Shown here: positions 36,984 to 48,244 of the stretch, piece by piece | Numbering within the stretch: the first letter of the stretch is position 1 | Layout of the letters: every line of letters starts with the position of its first letter | Assembly: GCA_029968055.1 (NCBI GenBank) | Contig: JASCNX010000001.1 | Coordinates: forward strand, 310,001-374,000 | Source of the DNA: Xenophilus aerolatus | GTDB lineage: Bacteria > Pseudomonadota > Gammaproteobacteria > Burkholderiales > Burkholderiaceae_C | DNA: 64,000 bases | Reading direction: 5' to 3' | The notes under the pieces: model-generated | Databases searched by the model: none | What the model was told of the DNA's origin: nothing | What the model saw: the letters and a program-made list of their open reading frames with translations, nothing else | Position numbers and translations under genes: made by a program

Positions 36984-37916
36984 TCAGCGGCGGCGGCGCG
37001 TGCGCGCGGCCAGGTCCTCGAGGGCCGGGGCGAGTGCAGGAAAGGCAAAGCCGTAACCGGCCAGGGTGGCGACGGCGGGCACCACGTGGCGGCCGGCCAG
37101 CAGCAGGTCGCCCATCTCGCCCAGGGCCAGGCGCAGGGCCGGCGCCGGCATGCGCAGGTGCACGCCGCGGCCGTACGAGGCCGCCATGGCGTGCACGAAC
37201 TCGGCCTGCGAGGGCACGTGCGGTGCCACGACGTTCACCGGGCCCGCCATGTCTTCGCGCGCGAGCGCCAGGCGCGTGAGCGCGACGACGTCGTCCACGT
37301 GCACCCAGGGCGCGGGGTGGCGGCCATCTCCCAGCACCGCGCCCAGTCCCAGGCGGGCCGCCAGCGCCTGGGGCGGGTAGGCGCCGCCATCGTGGCCGAG
37401 CACCACGCCCAGGCGCAGGCACACCACCCGCACGCCCAGGGCCTCGGCCTGCCGGGCGTCGCGCTCGATCGCCATGCACAGTTCGGACTGGAACTGCCCG
37501 GGACGAGGGGGCTCGCTCTCGTCGCAGGGGGCGTCGGCGGCGTTGTCCACGCGGCCATACCACCCGATGGCCGAAGCGACCACGAGCACGGCGGGTGGCC
37601 GGTCCAGGCGACGCATCAGGGCCAGCAACTGGGCCGCGGGTTCGGCACGGCTGCGCAGCAGCGTCTCGCGCCGGGCGCGGGTCCACGGCGGGCCCAGCAC
37701 GCGCGCACCCGCGAGCTGGACGCAGGCGTCGATGCGGCTGTCCGACGCGAGGTCGGCCAGGCGTGTCACGCATTGCACCTGCTGCCCGAGCCGGCGTCGG
37801 GCCCGGGTCGCGTCGCGGGTGGCCGCGATCACCTGGTGGCCGTCGGCCAGCAGCGCGGCGACCAGGTGGCCGCCGACGAAGCCGGTGGCGCCGGTGACGA
37901 GGACGGTGCGGCTCAT
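36984..37916 (-). CDS. TIGR01777 family epimerase (YfcH/SulA-like SDR)
   Basis: This 310-residue extended short-chain dehydrogenase has the NAD(P) motif [12 protein letters not shown] at residues about 7-18, the YfcH-type SAIGWYG segment and the family block [16 protein letters not shown]. The C-terminal DUF1731-like part has [26 protein letters not shown]. The substrate is unknown. The ATG at 37916 overlaps the DUF2256 stop as ATGA, so these two genes are translated together. Confidence 0.92.
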   Translation of the reverse strand: MSRTVLVTGATGFVGGHLVAALLADGHQVIAATRDATRARRRLGQQVQCVTRLADLASDSRIDACVQLAGARVLGPPWTRARRETLLRSRAEPAAQLLALMRRLDRPPAVLVVASAIGWYGRVDNAADAPCDESEPPRPGQFQSELCMAIERDARQAEALGVRVVCLRLGVVLGHDGGAYPPQALAARLGLGAVLGDGRHPAPWVHVDDVVALTRLALAREDMAGPVNVVAPHVPSQAEFVHAMAASYGRGVHLRMPAPALRLALGEMGDLLLAGRHVVPAVATLAGYGFAFPALAPALEDLAARTRRRR

Positions 37917-38098
37917 GCCCCGTCCGCCGGCCCGGACCGCGCTTCGGAGCGACGGCGCCGGCACGCGTCTGAACAGTAGCGGACCTCGTCCCAATGGCGG
38001 GCCCAGGCCTTGCGCCAGCTCATCGGACGGCCGCAGACGGCGCACGGCTTGCTCGGCAGGGCCGACTTGTTGCCCTTGAAGGAACGTGGATCCGGCAT
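37913..38098 (-). CDS. DUF2256 zinc-ribbon-like small protein
   Basis: This 61-residue protein has the DUF2256 pattern: KPCAVCGRPMSWRKAWARHW followed by VRYCSDACR, giving two CxxC/CxxxC metal-binding pairs. Its function is unknown; DUF2256 genes are often near photolyase or epimerase genes. It is translationally coupled to the epimerase gene and divergent from dnaE, with 104 bp between starts. Confidence 0.9.
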   Translation of the reverse strand: MPDPRSFKGNKSALPSKPCAVCGRPMSWRKAWARHWDEVRYCSDACRRRRSEARSGPADGA

Positions 38099-38176
38099 GT
38101 GGGAAGGGGAGTTCGGGCGAAAACTCGATCTTAGGCAGGTGCGGCCTGCGGCATGCCGGCCGGAAACCCGACCGAA

Positions 38177-38196
38177 GGCCGGCCGGTTTTTACAAT
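38177..38196 (+). promoter_or_regulatory. dnaE promoter, shared motif with trhO
   Basis: GGCCGGCCGG, TTTT, TACAAT ends 6 bp before the dnaE ATG at 38203. The A of the ATG is 7 bp after the -10 hexamer, the normal distance to a transcription start, and no Shine-Dalgarno is present. The 20 bp are identical to those before trhO. Confidence 0.65.
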
Positions 38197-38202
38197 GCGG
38201 CC

Positions 38203-41200
38203 ATGTTTGTCCACCTGCGCCTGCACACCGAGTTCTCCGTCGTCGACGGCACCACCCGCATCGACGAGGTCGTCAAGGCCGCGGCCCAAGACGGCCAGCC
38301 GGCGCTGGCCATCACCGACCTGAACAACCTTTTCGGCGGCGTCAAGTTCTACAAGCAGGCGCGCGGCAAGGGCGTGAAGCCCGTGATGGGCTGCGAAGTG
38401 ATGATCGAAGGGCTGGACGCCGACGCCGCGCCCAGCCGCATCGTGCTGCTGGTGCAGAGCTTCGAGGGTTACCTCAATCTGTGCGAAATCCTCGCGCGCG
38501 CCTGGACGCAGAACGTGGGCCGCGGCCAGACGCAGGCCATCGCGAAGTGGGACTGGCTGCAGGAACTCAACGGCGGGCTGATCTGCCTGGCCGGCGCGCA
38601 GGCGGGTCCGCTGGGGGCGCCGCTGATGGCCGGCAACGCCGAGCGCGCGCGCGAGATCGCGCTGCAGCTGGCGGGCCTGTTCACGCACCGCTTCTACATC
38701 GAGCTGCAGCGTGCCGGCCGTGCCGACGACGAGCCGCACGTGGTGGCGGCGGTGCAACTGGCCGCACGGCTGAACCTGCCGGTGGTGGCGACGCACCCGG
38801 TGCAGTTCCTGCAGCCCGACGAGTTCGAGGCGCACGAGGCGCGCGTGTGCATCTCCGAAGGCGAGATCCTGGGCAACCAGCGCCGCGTGCGCAAGTTCAC
38901 GCGCGAGCAGTACTTCAAGTCGGCGGCCGAGATGGAGCAGCTCTTTGCCGATGTGCCCAGCGCCATCGCCAACACGGTCGAGATCGCCAAGCGCTGCAAC
39001 CTCACGCTGGTGCTGGGCAAGCCGCAACTGCCCAACTTCCCGACGCCGCTGGAAGACGGCGTGCCGATGCCGATCGAGAAGTACTTCCGCGTGCTCTCGT
39101 TCGAGGGGCTGGAGGAGCGGCTCGCGCACCTGTACCCCGACCCGGCCAAGCGCGATGCGCAGCGTCCGCGCTACGTCGAGCGGCTGGAGTTCGAGATCGG
39201 CACCATCCTGAAGATGGGTTTCCCCGGCTACTTCCTGATCGTGGGCGACTTCATCAACTGGGCCAAGAACAACGGCTGCCCGGTCGGCCCCGGCCGCGGC
39301 TCGGGTGCAGGCTCGCTGGTGGCCTATGCGCTGAAGATCACCGACCTCGACCCGCTCGAATACAACCTGCTCTTCGAGCGCTTCCTGAACCCGGAGCGCG
39401 TGTCGATGCCCGACTTCGACATCGACTTCTGCCAGGGCAACCGCGACCGCGTCATCGACTACGTGAAGGACAAGTACGGCCGCAACGCTGTGAGCCAGAT
39501 CGCCACCTTCGGCACCATGGCCGCGCGCGCCGCGATTCGCGACGTGGGGCGCGTGATGGACATGAGCTACGGCTTTTGCGACGGCATCAGCAAGCTGATC
39601 CCGAACAAGCCGGGCAAGCCGGTCACGCTGCAGTACCCGCCCGCGAACCTCTCCGAGGAGGACAAGGAGAAGTACGCCATCGCTGCCGAGCCGCAACTGG
39701 CCGAGCGCATCGAGCGCGAGGAAGAGGTCAAGTCGCTGGTCGAGATGGCGCAGAAGCTCGAGGGCATGACGCGCAACATCGGCATGCACGCCGGCGGCGT
39801 GCTGATCGCACCGGGCAAGCTGACCGATTTCTGCCCGCTCTACCAGCAGCCGGGCAGCGACTCGGCCGTGAGCCAGTACGACAAGGACGACGTGGAGGCC
39901 ATCGGCCTCGTCAAGTTCGACTTTCTGGGCCTGGCGACGCTCACGATCCTGGAGATCGCGCGCGAGTTCATCGTCAAGCGGCACAAGGGGCAGGAAGGCT
40001 TCGTCTACGAGAACATCCCGCTGGACGACCGGGCCACCTACAAGCTCTTCTCCGACGGCAAGACCGAGGCCGTGTTCCAGTTCGAATCGCGCGGCATGCA
40101 GGGCATGCTCAAGGACGCGCGGCCGACGCGGCTGGAAGACCTGATCGCGCTGAACGCGCTGTACCGGCCGGGCCCGATGGACCTGATCCCCAGCTTCGTG
40201 GCGCGCAAGCACGGGCGCGAAGACGTGGAGTACCCGCACCCGGCGGTGGCCGAGATGCTCAGCGAGACCTACGGGATCATGGTCTACCAGGAGCAGGTGA
40301 TGCAGACCGCGCAGATCCTGGGCGGCTACAGCCTGGGCGGCGCCGACCTGCTGCGCCGCGCGATGGGCAAGAAGAAGGCCGAGGAAATGGCCGAGCACCG
40401 CGAGAAGTTCCGCGCCGGTGCCCTGGCCACGCACGGCATCCCGCAGCAGAAGGCCGACGAGATCTTCGACCTGATGGAGAAGTTCGCGGGCTACGGCTTC
40501 AACAAGTCGCACGCGGCCGCCTACTCGCTGCTGGCCTACCACACGGGCTGGCTGAAGGTGCACTACACGGCCGAGTTCTACTGCGCCAACATGACGGTGG
40601 AAATGGACAACACCGACAAGCTGAAGGTGCTGTTCGAGGACGCGACCAAGAACTTCGGCATGAGCTTCGAGCCGCCGGACGTGAACCGCGGCTTCTACCG
40701 TTTCGAGCCGGTGAGCGACAAGGTGATCCGCTATGGTCTGGGCGCCGTCAAGGGCACGGGCCAGCTCGCGATCGAGGCCATCGTCAAGGCACGCGAGGAG
40801 GGCGGGCCCTTCAAGAGCCTGTACGACTTCTGCGCCCGCGTCGACCGCCAGCGCATCAACAAGCGCACCGTGGAGGCGCTGATCAAGGCCGGCGCCTTCG
40901 ACGCGCTGCAGCCCAACCGCGCGGCGCTGGCCGCTTCGCTGGACCGCGCCTTCGAGTACGCCGCCGCGCAGGAGGCCCATGCCAACCAGGGTGGCCTGTT
41001 CGACATGGGCGACGACGTGCACGGCTCGAGCAAGCAGGAGCCCGACCTGGTCGAGACCACGCCCTGGGGTGTGAAGGAGCGCCTCACGCTCGAGAAGACT
41101 GCGATCGGCTTTTACCTCTCGGGTCACTTGTTCGACGAGGTGGCGCGCGAGGTGCGCCAGTTCGCGCGGCGGCAGATCGATGAACTGCTCGACAGCCGCG

Positions 41201-41721
41201 AGACGCAGGTGATTGCCGGCATCGTGAGCGGTCTGCGCGTCATCAACGGCAACCGCGGGCGGCTGGCCATCTTCGTGCTCGACGACAAGACCGACACCAT
41301 CGAGGCCGTGGCCGACGAGGCGGTGTTCGATGCCGCGCGCAATCAGCTCAAGGAGGACGAACTGGTCATCGTCAGCGGCCGGCTGCAACCGGGCCGGGGC
41401 GGCTTCGAGGCGCGCTTCAACGTGCAGCAGGTGTGGGACCTGGCGGCGGCGCGTTGCCGCTTCGGCAAGTTCCTGCGCGTGGCGGTCAACGGCAAGCTGC
41501 CGGACATCGCGCGCATCGTGCGCGACTTCCCGCCGCGCAAGGAGACGACCGAGCATGGCGAGGTGCAGCAGGGGCTCGGCGTGCGCCTGGCCATGGCGCG
41601 TTCGGGTGCCCAGGTCGAGCTGCAGCTGGGCGAGGCGGCACGCTTCTTCCCGGTCGACGCGGCGCTGGCCAGCTGGATGGCGCAGGCCGAGGCGGGCAGG
41701 GCCGCGATCGTGTACGAATAG
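38203..41721 (+). CDS. dnaE: DNA polymerase III alpha subunit
   Basis: This 1172-residue replicative polymerase has the normal length of DnaE1. The N-terminal PHP domain starts FVHLRLHTEFSVVDGT. The palm motif PDFDIDFCQGNR (Asp residues about 404-408) carries catalytic aspartates, and GPGRGSGAGSLVAYAL precedes it. Further motifs are YRPGPMDLIPSF, GIMVYQEQVMQ and GYGFNKSHAAAYSLLAY. The C-terminal third holds the helix-hairpin-helix and OB-fold region (IVSGLRVINGNRGRLAIFVL). The ATG at 38203 is the family start, apparently on a leaderless mRNA. Confidence 0.98.
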   Translation: MFVHLRLHTEFSVVDGTTRIDEVVKAAAQDGQPALAITDLNNLFGGVKFYKQARGKGVKPVMGCEVMIEGLDADAAPSRIVLLVQSFEGYLNLCEILARAWTQNVGRGQTQAIAKWDWLQELNGGLICLAGAQAGPLGAPLMAGNAERAREIALQLAGLFTHRFYIELQRAGRADDEPHVVAAVQLAARLNLPVVATHPVQFLQPDEFEAHEARVCISEGEILGNQRRVRKFTREQYFKSAAEMEQLFADVPSAIANTVEIAKRCNLTLVLGKPQLPNFPTPLEDGVPMPIEKYFRVLSFEGLEERLAHLYPDPAKRDAQRPRYVERLEFEIGTILKMGFPGYFLIVGDFINWAKNNGCPVGPGRGSGAGSLVAYALKITDLDPLEYNLLFERFLNPERVSMPDFDIDFCQGNRDRVIDYVKDKYGRNAVSQIATFGTMAARAAIRDVGRVMDMSYGFCDGISKLIPNKPGKPVTLQYPPANLSEEDKEKYAIAAEPQLAERIEREEEVKSLVEMAQKLEGMTRNIGMHAGGVLIAPGKLTDFCPLYQQPGSDSAVSQYDKDDVEAIGLVKFDFLGLATLTILEIAREFIVKRHKGQEGFVYENIPLDDRATYKLFSDGKTEAVFQFESRGMQGMLKDARPTRLEDLIALNALYRPGPMDLIPSFVARKHGREDVEYPHPAVAEMLSETYGIMVYQEQVMQTAQILGGYSLGGADLLRRAMGKKKAEEMAEHREKFRAGALATHGIPQQKADEIFDLMEKFAGYGFNKSHAAAYSLLAYHTGWLKVHYTAEFYCANMTVEMDNTDKLKVLFEDATKNFGMSFEPPDVNRGFYRFEPVSDKVIRYGLGAVKGTGQLAIEAIVKAREEGGPFKSLYDFCARVDRQRINKRTVEALIKAGAFDALQPNRAALAASLDRAFEYAAAQEAHANQGGLFDMGDDVHGSSKQEPDLVETTPWGVKERLTLEKTAIGFYLSGHLFDEVAREVRQFARRQIDELLDSRETQVIAGIVSGLRVINGNRGRLAIFVLDDKTDTIEAVADEAVFDAARNQLKEDELVIVSGRLQPGRGGFEARFNVQQVWDLAAARCRFGKFLRVAVNGKLPDIARIVRDFPPRKETTEHGEVQQGLGVRLAMARSGAQVELQLGEAARFFPVDAALASWMAQAEAGRAAIVYE

Positions 41722-41734
41722 AGCCAGGCACCAA

Positions 41735-41763
41735 TTGTCGAAGTAATAAAAAGTAGTTACATT
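41735..41763 (+). promoter_or_regulatory. Sigma-70-like promoter of the JmjC-like gene
   Basis: TTGTCG at 41735-41740 and TACATT at 41758-41763 are separated by 17 bp in an AT-rich island after dnaE. The gene starts at 41815 with GGAG upstream, so the 5' leader would be about 45 nt. The region also contains GTAA and GTTAC arms around an A/T spacer (41743-41760). Confidence 0.6.
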
Positions 41764-41814
41764 TCTGTCTTCACCGCGCATCGGCGCGGCGCTGCGAGAT
41801 GGAGAACCACACAC

Positions 41815-43669
<1,855 letters not shown>

Positions 43670-43784
43670 AGCGCCGCAGTGGAGATCGTCACGTTGCGAC
43701 GGATTCGGCCGCATCGCGCGGCCAGCGGGCGCTACGGGCCAACGGCGCCCTGGCGTTCACGCCCTGGGCGAGCACGCCGGCGCC

Positions 43785-44825
43785 TCAGGACTTCGGCCGC
43801 AGCGAAATCTCGGGGAAGGGCGAGGGCACGCGGCCGTCGGTGTCGCGGGGCATCACTTCCGTGCGCTGGATGGCGCGGATGGCCGCGTCGTCCCACGCCG
43901 GGTTGCCGCTGGACTTGACGATGCGCGGCGTGCCGACGATGGTGCCGTCGGGCGAGGTCTCGATCTTCACGATGACTTCCGGGTTGCCCGGTACCGAAGT
44001 CGGGTCGAACACGACGTTGCGCTTGATCAGCGCGGCCACCCGGCCGAAGTAGCCGGCCGAGACGCCGCCGCTGCCATTGCCGCGGCCCGAACGCGGTCCG
44101 CTGTTCTGGTCGGCCGTGCCGCCGGCGGAGCCGGCGGCCTGCCCCATCATGCGGGCGATGTTGGCCTGGCGCTCCTTCTCGGCCGCCGCGGCCGCGGCCT
44201 TCTGCTGGGCCGCCTTCTGTTGCGCGGCCTTCTCCTGGGCGGCCTTGTCCTGCGCCGCCTTCTCGGCCGCCTCGCGCTTGCGCTGCTCAGCCAGCTTCTG
44301 CTGCTGGTCCTGCTTGCGCTGCGCTTCGAGCTGCTCCTTGCGCTCCTCTTCGCGCTCGCGGGCCTCGCGTTCCTTCTTCTCCTGCGCGGCCTTCTCGGCC
44401 TGCTGGCGCTTGAGTTCCTGCTGGCGCTGCTGCTGCTGCTCCCGTTCGCGCTGTTGCTGCTGCTCACGCAGGCGGCGTTCGCGCTCCAGGGCGATGTCCG
44501 GGTCCTTCGGCGGCGGGGGCGCGGGCGGTGGCCTCACCGCCTCGGGCGGCGGTGGCGGCGGGGGTGGCGGCGGTGGGGGCGCGGGCTGGGGCGCCGGCGC
44601 AGGGGGCGGCGGCGGTGCCACGGCCGTGCGCTGCGCCGCCTGCTGGGTCGTGGACGACCAGATCTCGGCCTCGATCGCGTCGTCGTCGCCCTCGCGCTTC
44701 CAGCGCACGCCCCAGGTCAGGGCAGCGATGAGCAGCGCGTGCGCGATCAGCGCCAGCACCAGGGCGCGCATCGTGCCGCGCTGGGGCGGCGGGGCGAATT
44801 CGGGGCGGTCGGCGACGAGCGACAT
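43785..44825 (-). CDS. tolA: TolA, energy-transducing periplasmic protein of the Tol-Pal system
   Basis: This 346-residue protein has one N-terminal membrane helix (LVLALIAHALLIAALTWGV, with the SHLS-like histidine), a proline tract near residues 70-110, a long Glu/Lys/Gln/Ala coiled-coil helix (about 115-240) and a TonB_C-like domain III (AGYFGRVAALIKRNVVF to the end). It links TolQR to TolB/Pal and drives outer-membrane constriction at division. It follows tolR by 21 bp. Nothing resembling tolB or pal follows; pip is convergent. Confidence 0.95.
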   Translation of the reverse strand: MSLVADRPEFAPPPQRGTMRALVLALIAHALLIAALTWGVRWKREGDDDAIEAEIWSSTTQQAAQRTAVAPPPPPAPAPQPAPPPPPPPPPPPPEAVRPPPAPPPPKDPDIALERERRLREQQQQREREQQQQRQQELKRQQAEKAAQEKKEREAREREEERKEQLEAQRKQDQQQKLAEQRKREAAEKAAQDKAAQEKAAQQKAAQQKAAAAAAEKERQANIARMMGQAAGSAGGTADQNSGPRSGRGNGSGGVSAGYFGRVAALIKRNVVFDPTSVPGNPEVIVKIETSPDGTIVGTPRIVKSSGNPAWDDAAIRAIQRTEVMPRDTDGRVPSPFPEISLRPKS

Positions 44826-44846
44826 GCGTGCGTGCGGCTCCCGGGC

Positions 44847-45287
44847 TCAGCGGCGTGCGCCGGTGGTCTGCACCGACAGGCCCACGCGCTCGATGCCGGC
44901 GCGCTTGAGCTGGTTCATGGCGGCGACGACGGTTTCGTATTTCACCGACTTGTCGGCACTGATGACGACCGGCCGCTGGTCGTCGCCACCCTGCGCGGCC
45001 TTCACGGCCTGGCCGATCTGGTTCATCGGGATCTGCTGCGCGGGCATGGCGCCGGTCGAGTCCTTCTTGAACTCGATCACGTCGTCGTTCTTGACCACGA
45101 TCTCCAGCGGCTTGTCGGGCTGCTTGTTGGCGCGGTCGACGCTGGGCAGGTTGATCACGCTCGGCGTGATGAGCGGCGCCGTCACCATGAAGATGATCAG
45201 CAGCACCAGCATCACATCGATGAACGGGACCATGTTGATCTCGTTGATCGTGCGGCGACCGCGGCCGCGGGATGAAACGGCGGGCAT
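44847..45287 (-). CDS. tolR: TolR, ExbD-family stator protein
   Basis: This 146-residue inner-membrane protein has a single transmembrane helix VPFIDVMLVLLIIFMVTAPL (residues about 20-40) with the proton-path Asp near residue 24, and the periplasmic domain ends with MNQLKRAGIERVGLSVQ. It forms the proton-driven motor with TolQ that energises TolA. It lies 18 bp after tolQ. Confidence 0.96.
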   Translation of the reverse strand: MPAVSSRGRGRRTINEINMVPFIDVMLVLLIIFMVTAPLITPSVINLPSVDRANKQPDKPLEIVVKNDDVIEFKKDSTGAMPAQQIPMNQIGQAVKAAQGGDDQRPVVISADKSVKYETVVAAMNQLKRAGIERVGLSVQTTGARR

Positions 45288-45305
45288 GGGCGGAGTCTCC
45301 GGGGC

Positions 45306-46022
45306 TCAGTGGCCCGAGGCCGCGCTGCTCTGCGTCGCATGGGCGCTGGCGGCCGACAGGTTGCGCTGCAGGATGTTGGAGAACTCCTCGATGAAGGTCT
45401 CCAGGGCGATGGCGATCTTGTCGATCTCGCGGGCGAAGCGGTTGTAGCCCACGACGGCCGGGATGGCGGCGAACAGGCCGATGGCGGTGGCCACCAGCGC
45501 CTCGGCGATGCCGGGTGCGACGGTCGAGAGCGTCACCTGCGCCAGTGCGGCCAGGCCCGTGAAGGCATGCATGATCCCCCACACCGTGCCGAAGAGGCCC
45601 ACGTACGGCGACACGGAGCCGACCGTGGCCAGGAAGGAGAGGTTGGACTCGGCGGCGTCCATCTCGCGCTGGAAGCTCGCTCGCATGGCGCGGCGCGCGC
45701 CGTCGAGCAGGGTGCCGGCATCGCTGATGTGGCGTTCGCGCAGCTTCTGGTACTCGCGCATGCCGGAGGCGAAGATGCGTTCCATCGGACCGGCGAACTT
45801 GGCGTTCTGCGCGGCGGACGAGAAGAGTTCGTTCAGGCTGGTGCCGGACCAGAACTCGCGCTCGAAGTCCTCGTTCAGCGCGCGCATGCGCTTGAGCGCG
45901 AAGAACTTGCGGATGATCGCGGCCCAGCTGGCCACCGAGATCACGACCAGCAGCAGCACGACGAGCTGCACCGCGAGGCTGGCATGCAGGAGGAGGGTGG
46001 TGATCGACAGGTCTTGATTCAT
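45306..46022 (-). CDS. tolQ: TolQ, MotA/ExbB-family proton channel
   Basis: This 238-residue protein has three membrane segments (about 15-37, 135-160 and 172-195). The conserved loop reads LATVGSVSPYVGLFGTVWGIMHAFTGLA with AEALVATAIGLFAAIPAVVGYN after it. The length is that of TolQ. It is the first gene of tolQRA and follows ybgC by 43 bp. Confidence 0.96.
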   Translation of the reverse strand: MNQDLSITTLLLHASLAVQLVVLLLVVISVASWAAIIRKFFALKRMRALNEDFEREFWSGTSLNELFSSAAQNAKFAGPMERIFASGMREYQKLRERHISDAGTLLDGARRAMRASFQREMDAAESNLSFLATVGSVSPYVGLFGTVWGIMHAFTGLAALAQVTLSTVAPGIAEALVATAIGLFAAIPAVVGYNRFAREIDKIAIALETFIEEFSNILQRNLSAASAHATQSSAASGH

Positions 46023-46065
46023 GGCATGAAAGGGTCGGACGCGAAGCGGGCCGGCAAGGTGGCGC

Positions 46066-46539
46066 TCAGGACAGCAGGCTCACACGGGCCGGGCGCTGCG
46101 CATCCCTGGGAGACATGGAGCCGAGAAAACGTTCGAGGGTTCCCGCCAGTTCGGCGGGCATGCGTGCGGGCCGCATGCGGCCCGCATCCACCCAGCCGAT
46201 GCGGATGGATCCCTCGCAAAGGACGGTATTGTGCTCTGTTTTTGATAGCACGCGCTGGCCGATGATCATCGAGGCCGGGCCGACCTGCTGCAGCGTGGCC
46301 GTGACCAGCAGTTCGTCGTCGAGCCGCGCGGGGCGATGGTACTTGAGCTGGGTTTCGCTCACGACGAACATGCCGCCGCTGCGCTCGCGCAGCGTGCGCT
46401 GCTCGATGCCCATGGCGCGCAGCCATTCGGTGCGGGCGCGCTCCATGAACTTCAGGTAGTTGGCGTAGAAGACGATGCCTCCGGCGTCGGTGTCTTCCCA
46501 GTACACGCGCAGCGGCAGCGCGAAGGTGTCGGCGCTCAT
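46066..46539 (-). CDS. ybgC: YbgC-type acyl-CoA thioesterase
   Basis: This 157-residue hotdog-fold thioesterase has the YbgC signature RVYWEDTDAGGIVFYANYLKFMERARTEW, cited here in parts, with the catalytic Asp near residue 17. It acts on short acyl-CoAs and is the usual first gene of tol-pal operons. Its ATG at 46539 overlaps the aminotransferase stop (ATGA), so it belongs to the same transcript. The frame upstream of this ATG is the aminotransferase in another register. Confidence 0.95.
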   Translation of the reverse strand: MSADTFALPLRVYWEDTDAGGIVFYANYLKFMERARTEWLRAMGIEQRTLRERSGGMFVVSETQLKYHRPARLDDELLVTATLQQVGPASMIIGQRVLSKTEHNTVLCEGSIRIGWVDAGRMRPARMPAELAGTLERFLGSMSPRDAQRPARVSLLS

Positions 46540-47729
46540 CCCGCCAAGGCCTTCAGGCGCGCCGCGGCCTCTTGCAGGTGGGCCATCGAGCTGGCGGTGG
46601 AGAAGCGCACGAAGCGCCGCGTCTCGGCCGTGCCGAAGTCGCGCCCCGGCGTGATCGCGACGTGGGCGCGCTTCATGAGTTCGAAGGCGAAATCCCAACT
46701 CGTGTCCGTGCCCGCGATGCCCAGGCGCTCGGCGAGCGCGCTGCAGTCGGCCCAGGCATAGAAGGCGCCATCGGGCATGACGGGCACCTCCAGCCCGGCC
46801 GCCTGCAACTGCGGGATGAACCAGTCGCGGCGCGCCTTGAACTCGGCACGGCGGCGTTCGTACTCGGCGATGCTTTCGGGTTCGAAGCAGGCGAGGGCGG
46901 CGTACTGCGAGACGGTGCTCGGGCAGATGAACAGGTTCTGCGCCAGACGCTCCAGCACCGGCACCAGCGCCTCCGGCACGACCAGCCAGCCGAGGCGCCA
47001 GCCTGTCATGTTGAAGTACTTGCTGAAGCTGTTGATGCTGATGATCTGGTCGTCGAGGGCCAGCGCGCTCTGGCCGAACGCATCGTCGTGGGACAGCCCC
47101 AGGTAGATCTCGTCGATCAGGGTGATGCCGCCGCGGTGGCGCACGACCTCGTGGATGCGGCGCAGTTCGTCGGGTGCGATCGAGGTGCCGGTGGGGTTCG
47201 AGGGCGAGGCCAGCAGCACGCCGCGCGTCTTCTCGGTCCACGCCGATTCCACCTTGTCGGCGCTGAGCTGGTAGCGCTCGGCGGCCGTGGTGGGCACCAG
47301 CACGGCGGTGCCTTCGGCGGCGCTCACGAAGTGGCGGTTGCAGGGGTAACTCGGGTCCGGCATCAGGATCTCGTCGCCGGCCTCGATCAAGGCCAGGCAG
47401 GCCAGCTGCAGCGCGGCCGAAGCCCCGGCCGTGACCACGATGCGGCGCGCCGGCACCGAGAGGCCGAAGCGCTGGGCGTACCAGGCGCTGATGCGTTCGC
47501 GCAGGGCCTCCAGGCCGGTCGCCTGCGTGTACTGGGTGGCGCCGGCGCGCACGGCGCGGGCGGCCGCTTCCTGCACCAGCGGCGGCGCGGTGAAGTCCGG
47601 CTCGCCGATGTTCAAGAAGATCATCGGCCGCTCGGTGTGGGCCACCTCGCGCGCCAGCACGCCGGCGGCCTTGGCGACCTCCATCACGTAGAAGGGCTCG
47701 ATGCGCTGGGCGCGGGACGCGATCCGCAT
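46536..47729 (-). CDS. PLP-dependent class I/II aminotransferase
   Basis: This 397-residue fold-type I aminotransferase has the PLP-lysine motif NSFSKYFNMTGWRLGWLV (Lys near residue 233), NIGEPDFTAPP near the start, SPSNPTGT and the C-terminal RRFVRFSTA arginine. It resembles the AspC/AlaT-like group that processes aspartate or aromatic amino acids; the exact donor is not clear. The ATG at 47729 begins where relatives do. It lies 14 bp after nusB and overlaps ybgC. Confidence 0.92.
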   Translation of the reverse strand: MRIASRAQRIEPFYVMEVAKAAGVLAREVAHTERPMIFLNIGEPDFTAPPLVQEAAARAVRAGATQYTQATGLEALRERISAWYAQRFGLSVPARRIVVTAGASAALQLACLALIEAGDEILMPDPSYPCNRHFVSAAEGTAVLVPTTAAERYQLSADKVESAWTEKTRGVLLASPSNPTGTSIAPDELRRIHEVVRHRGGITLIDEIYLGLSHDDAFGQSALALDDQIISINSFSKYFNMTGWRLGWLVVPEALVPVLERLAQNLFICPSTVSQYAALACFEPESIAEYERRRAEFKARRDWFIPQLQAAGLEVPVMPDGAFYAWADCSALAERLGIAGTDTSWDFAFELMKRAHVAITPGRDFGTAETRRFVRFSTASSMAHLQEAAARLKALAG

Positions 47730-47743
47730 GGTGCGTGCCGCCT

Positions 47744-48244
47744 TCAGCCGCGCAGCTTGCCGGCGGCGCGGTCGGCGTCGACCTCGGGGGCGCGCAGCTG
47801 GGGCGCCAGGCCGTTGAGCACGCCGTTCACGTACTTGTGGCCGTCGGTGCCGCCGAACTCCTTGGCCAGCTCGACGCACTCGTTGATGACCACGCGCCAG
47901 GGCACGTCGGCGCAGTGGCGGAACTCGTAGACACCGATCCACATCACCGCATGCTCGATGGGCGAGATCTCCTCGAGCTTGCGGTCGAGCAGCGGCGCGA
48001 TGAGGCCATCGAGTTCCGCCGACTCGCGGATCGACCCGTGCAGCAGCGCGTCGTAATGGGCCGAGTCGGCCTTGTGGAAGCCCGACAGGTCGCGCGTGAA
48101 GGCGTCGATGGACTCGGGCTCATTGCGGCCGACGAGGTGCTGGTACAGCGCCTGGACGGCGAACTCGCGCGCCCGCGTGCGGGCGGAGCGGGACGAGGCC
48201 TTGCGCGGCGCGCCGGCGCGCGGGGGCGGCGTGGTCTCGCTCAT
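47744..48244 (-). CDS. nusB: Transcription antitermination protein NusB
   Basis: This 166-residue protein has a basic N-terminal tail and then the NusB all-helical domain: [63 protein letters not shown], given in parts. It binds boxA RNA with NusE in rRNA antitermination. Its ATG overlaps the ribH stop (ATGA), a common ribH-nusB coupling. Confidence 0.97.
   Translation of the reverse strand: MSETTPPPRAGAPRKASSRSARTRAREFAVQALYQHLVGRNEPESIDAFTRDLSGFHKADSAHYDALLHGSIRESAELDGLIAPLLDRKLEEISPIEHAVMWIGVYEFRHCADVPWRVVINECVELAKEFGGTDGHKYVNGVLNGLAPQLRAPEVDADRAAGKLRG

Noticed and set aside
38131-41814. A 1227-codon frame antisense to dnaE
   Set aside because: This is a high-GC shadow of dnaE, with low-complexity composition and no recognisable domain.
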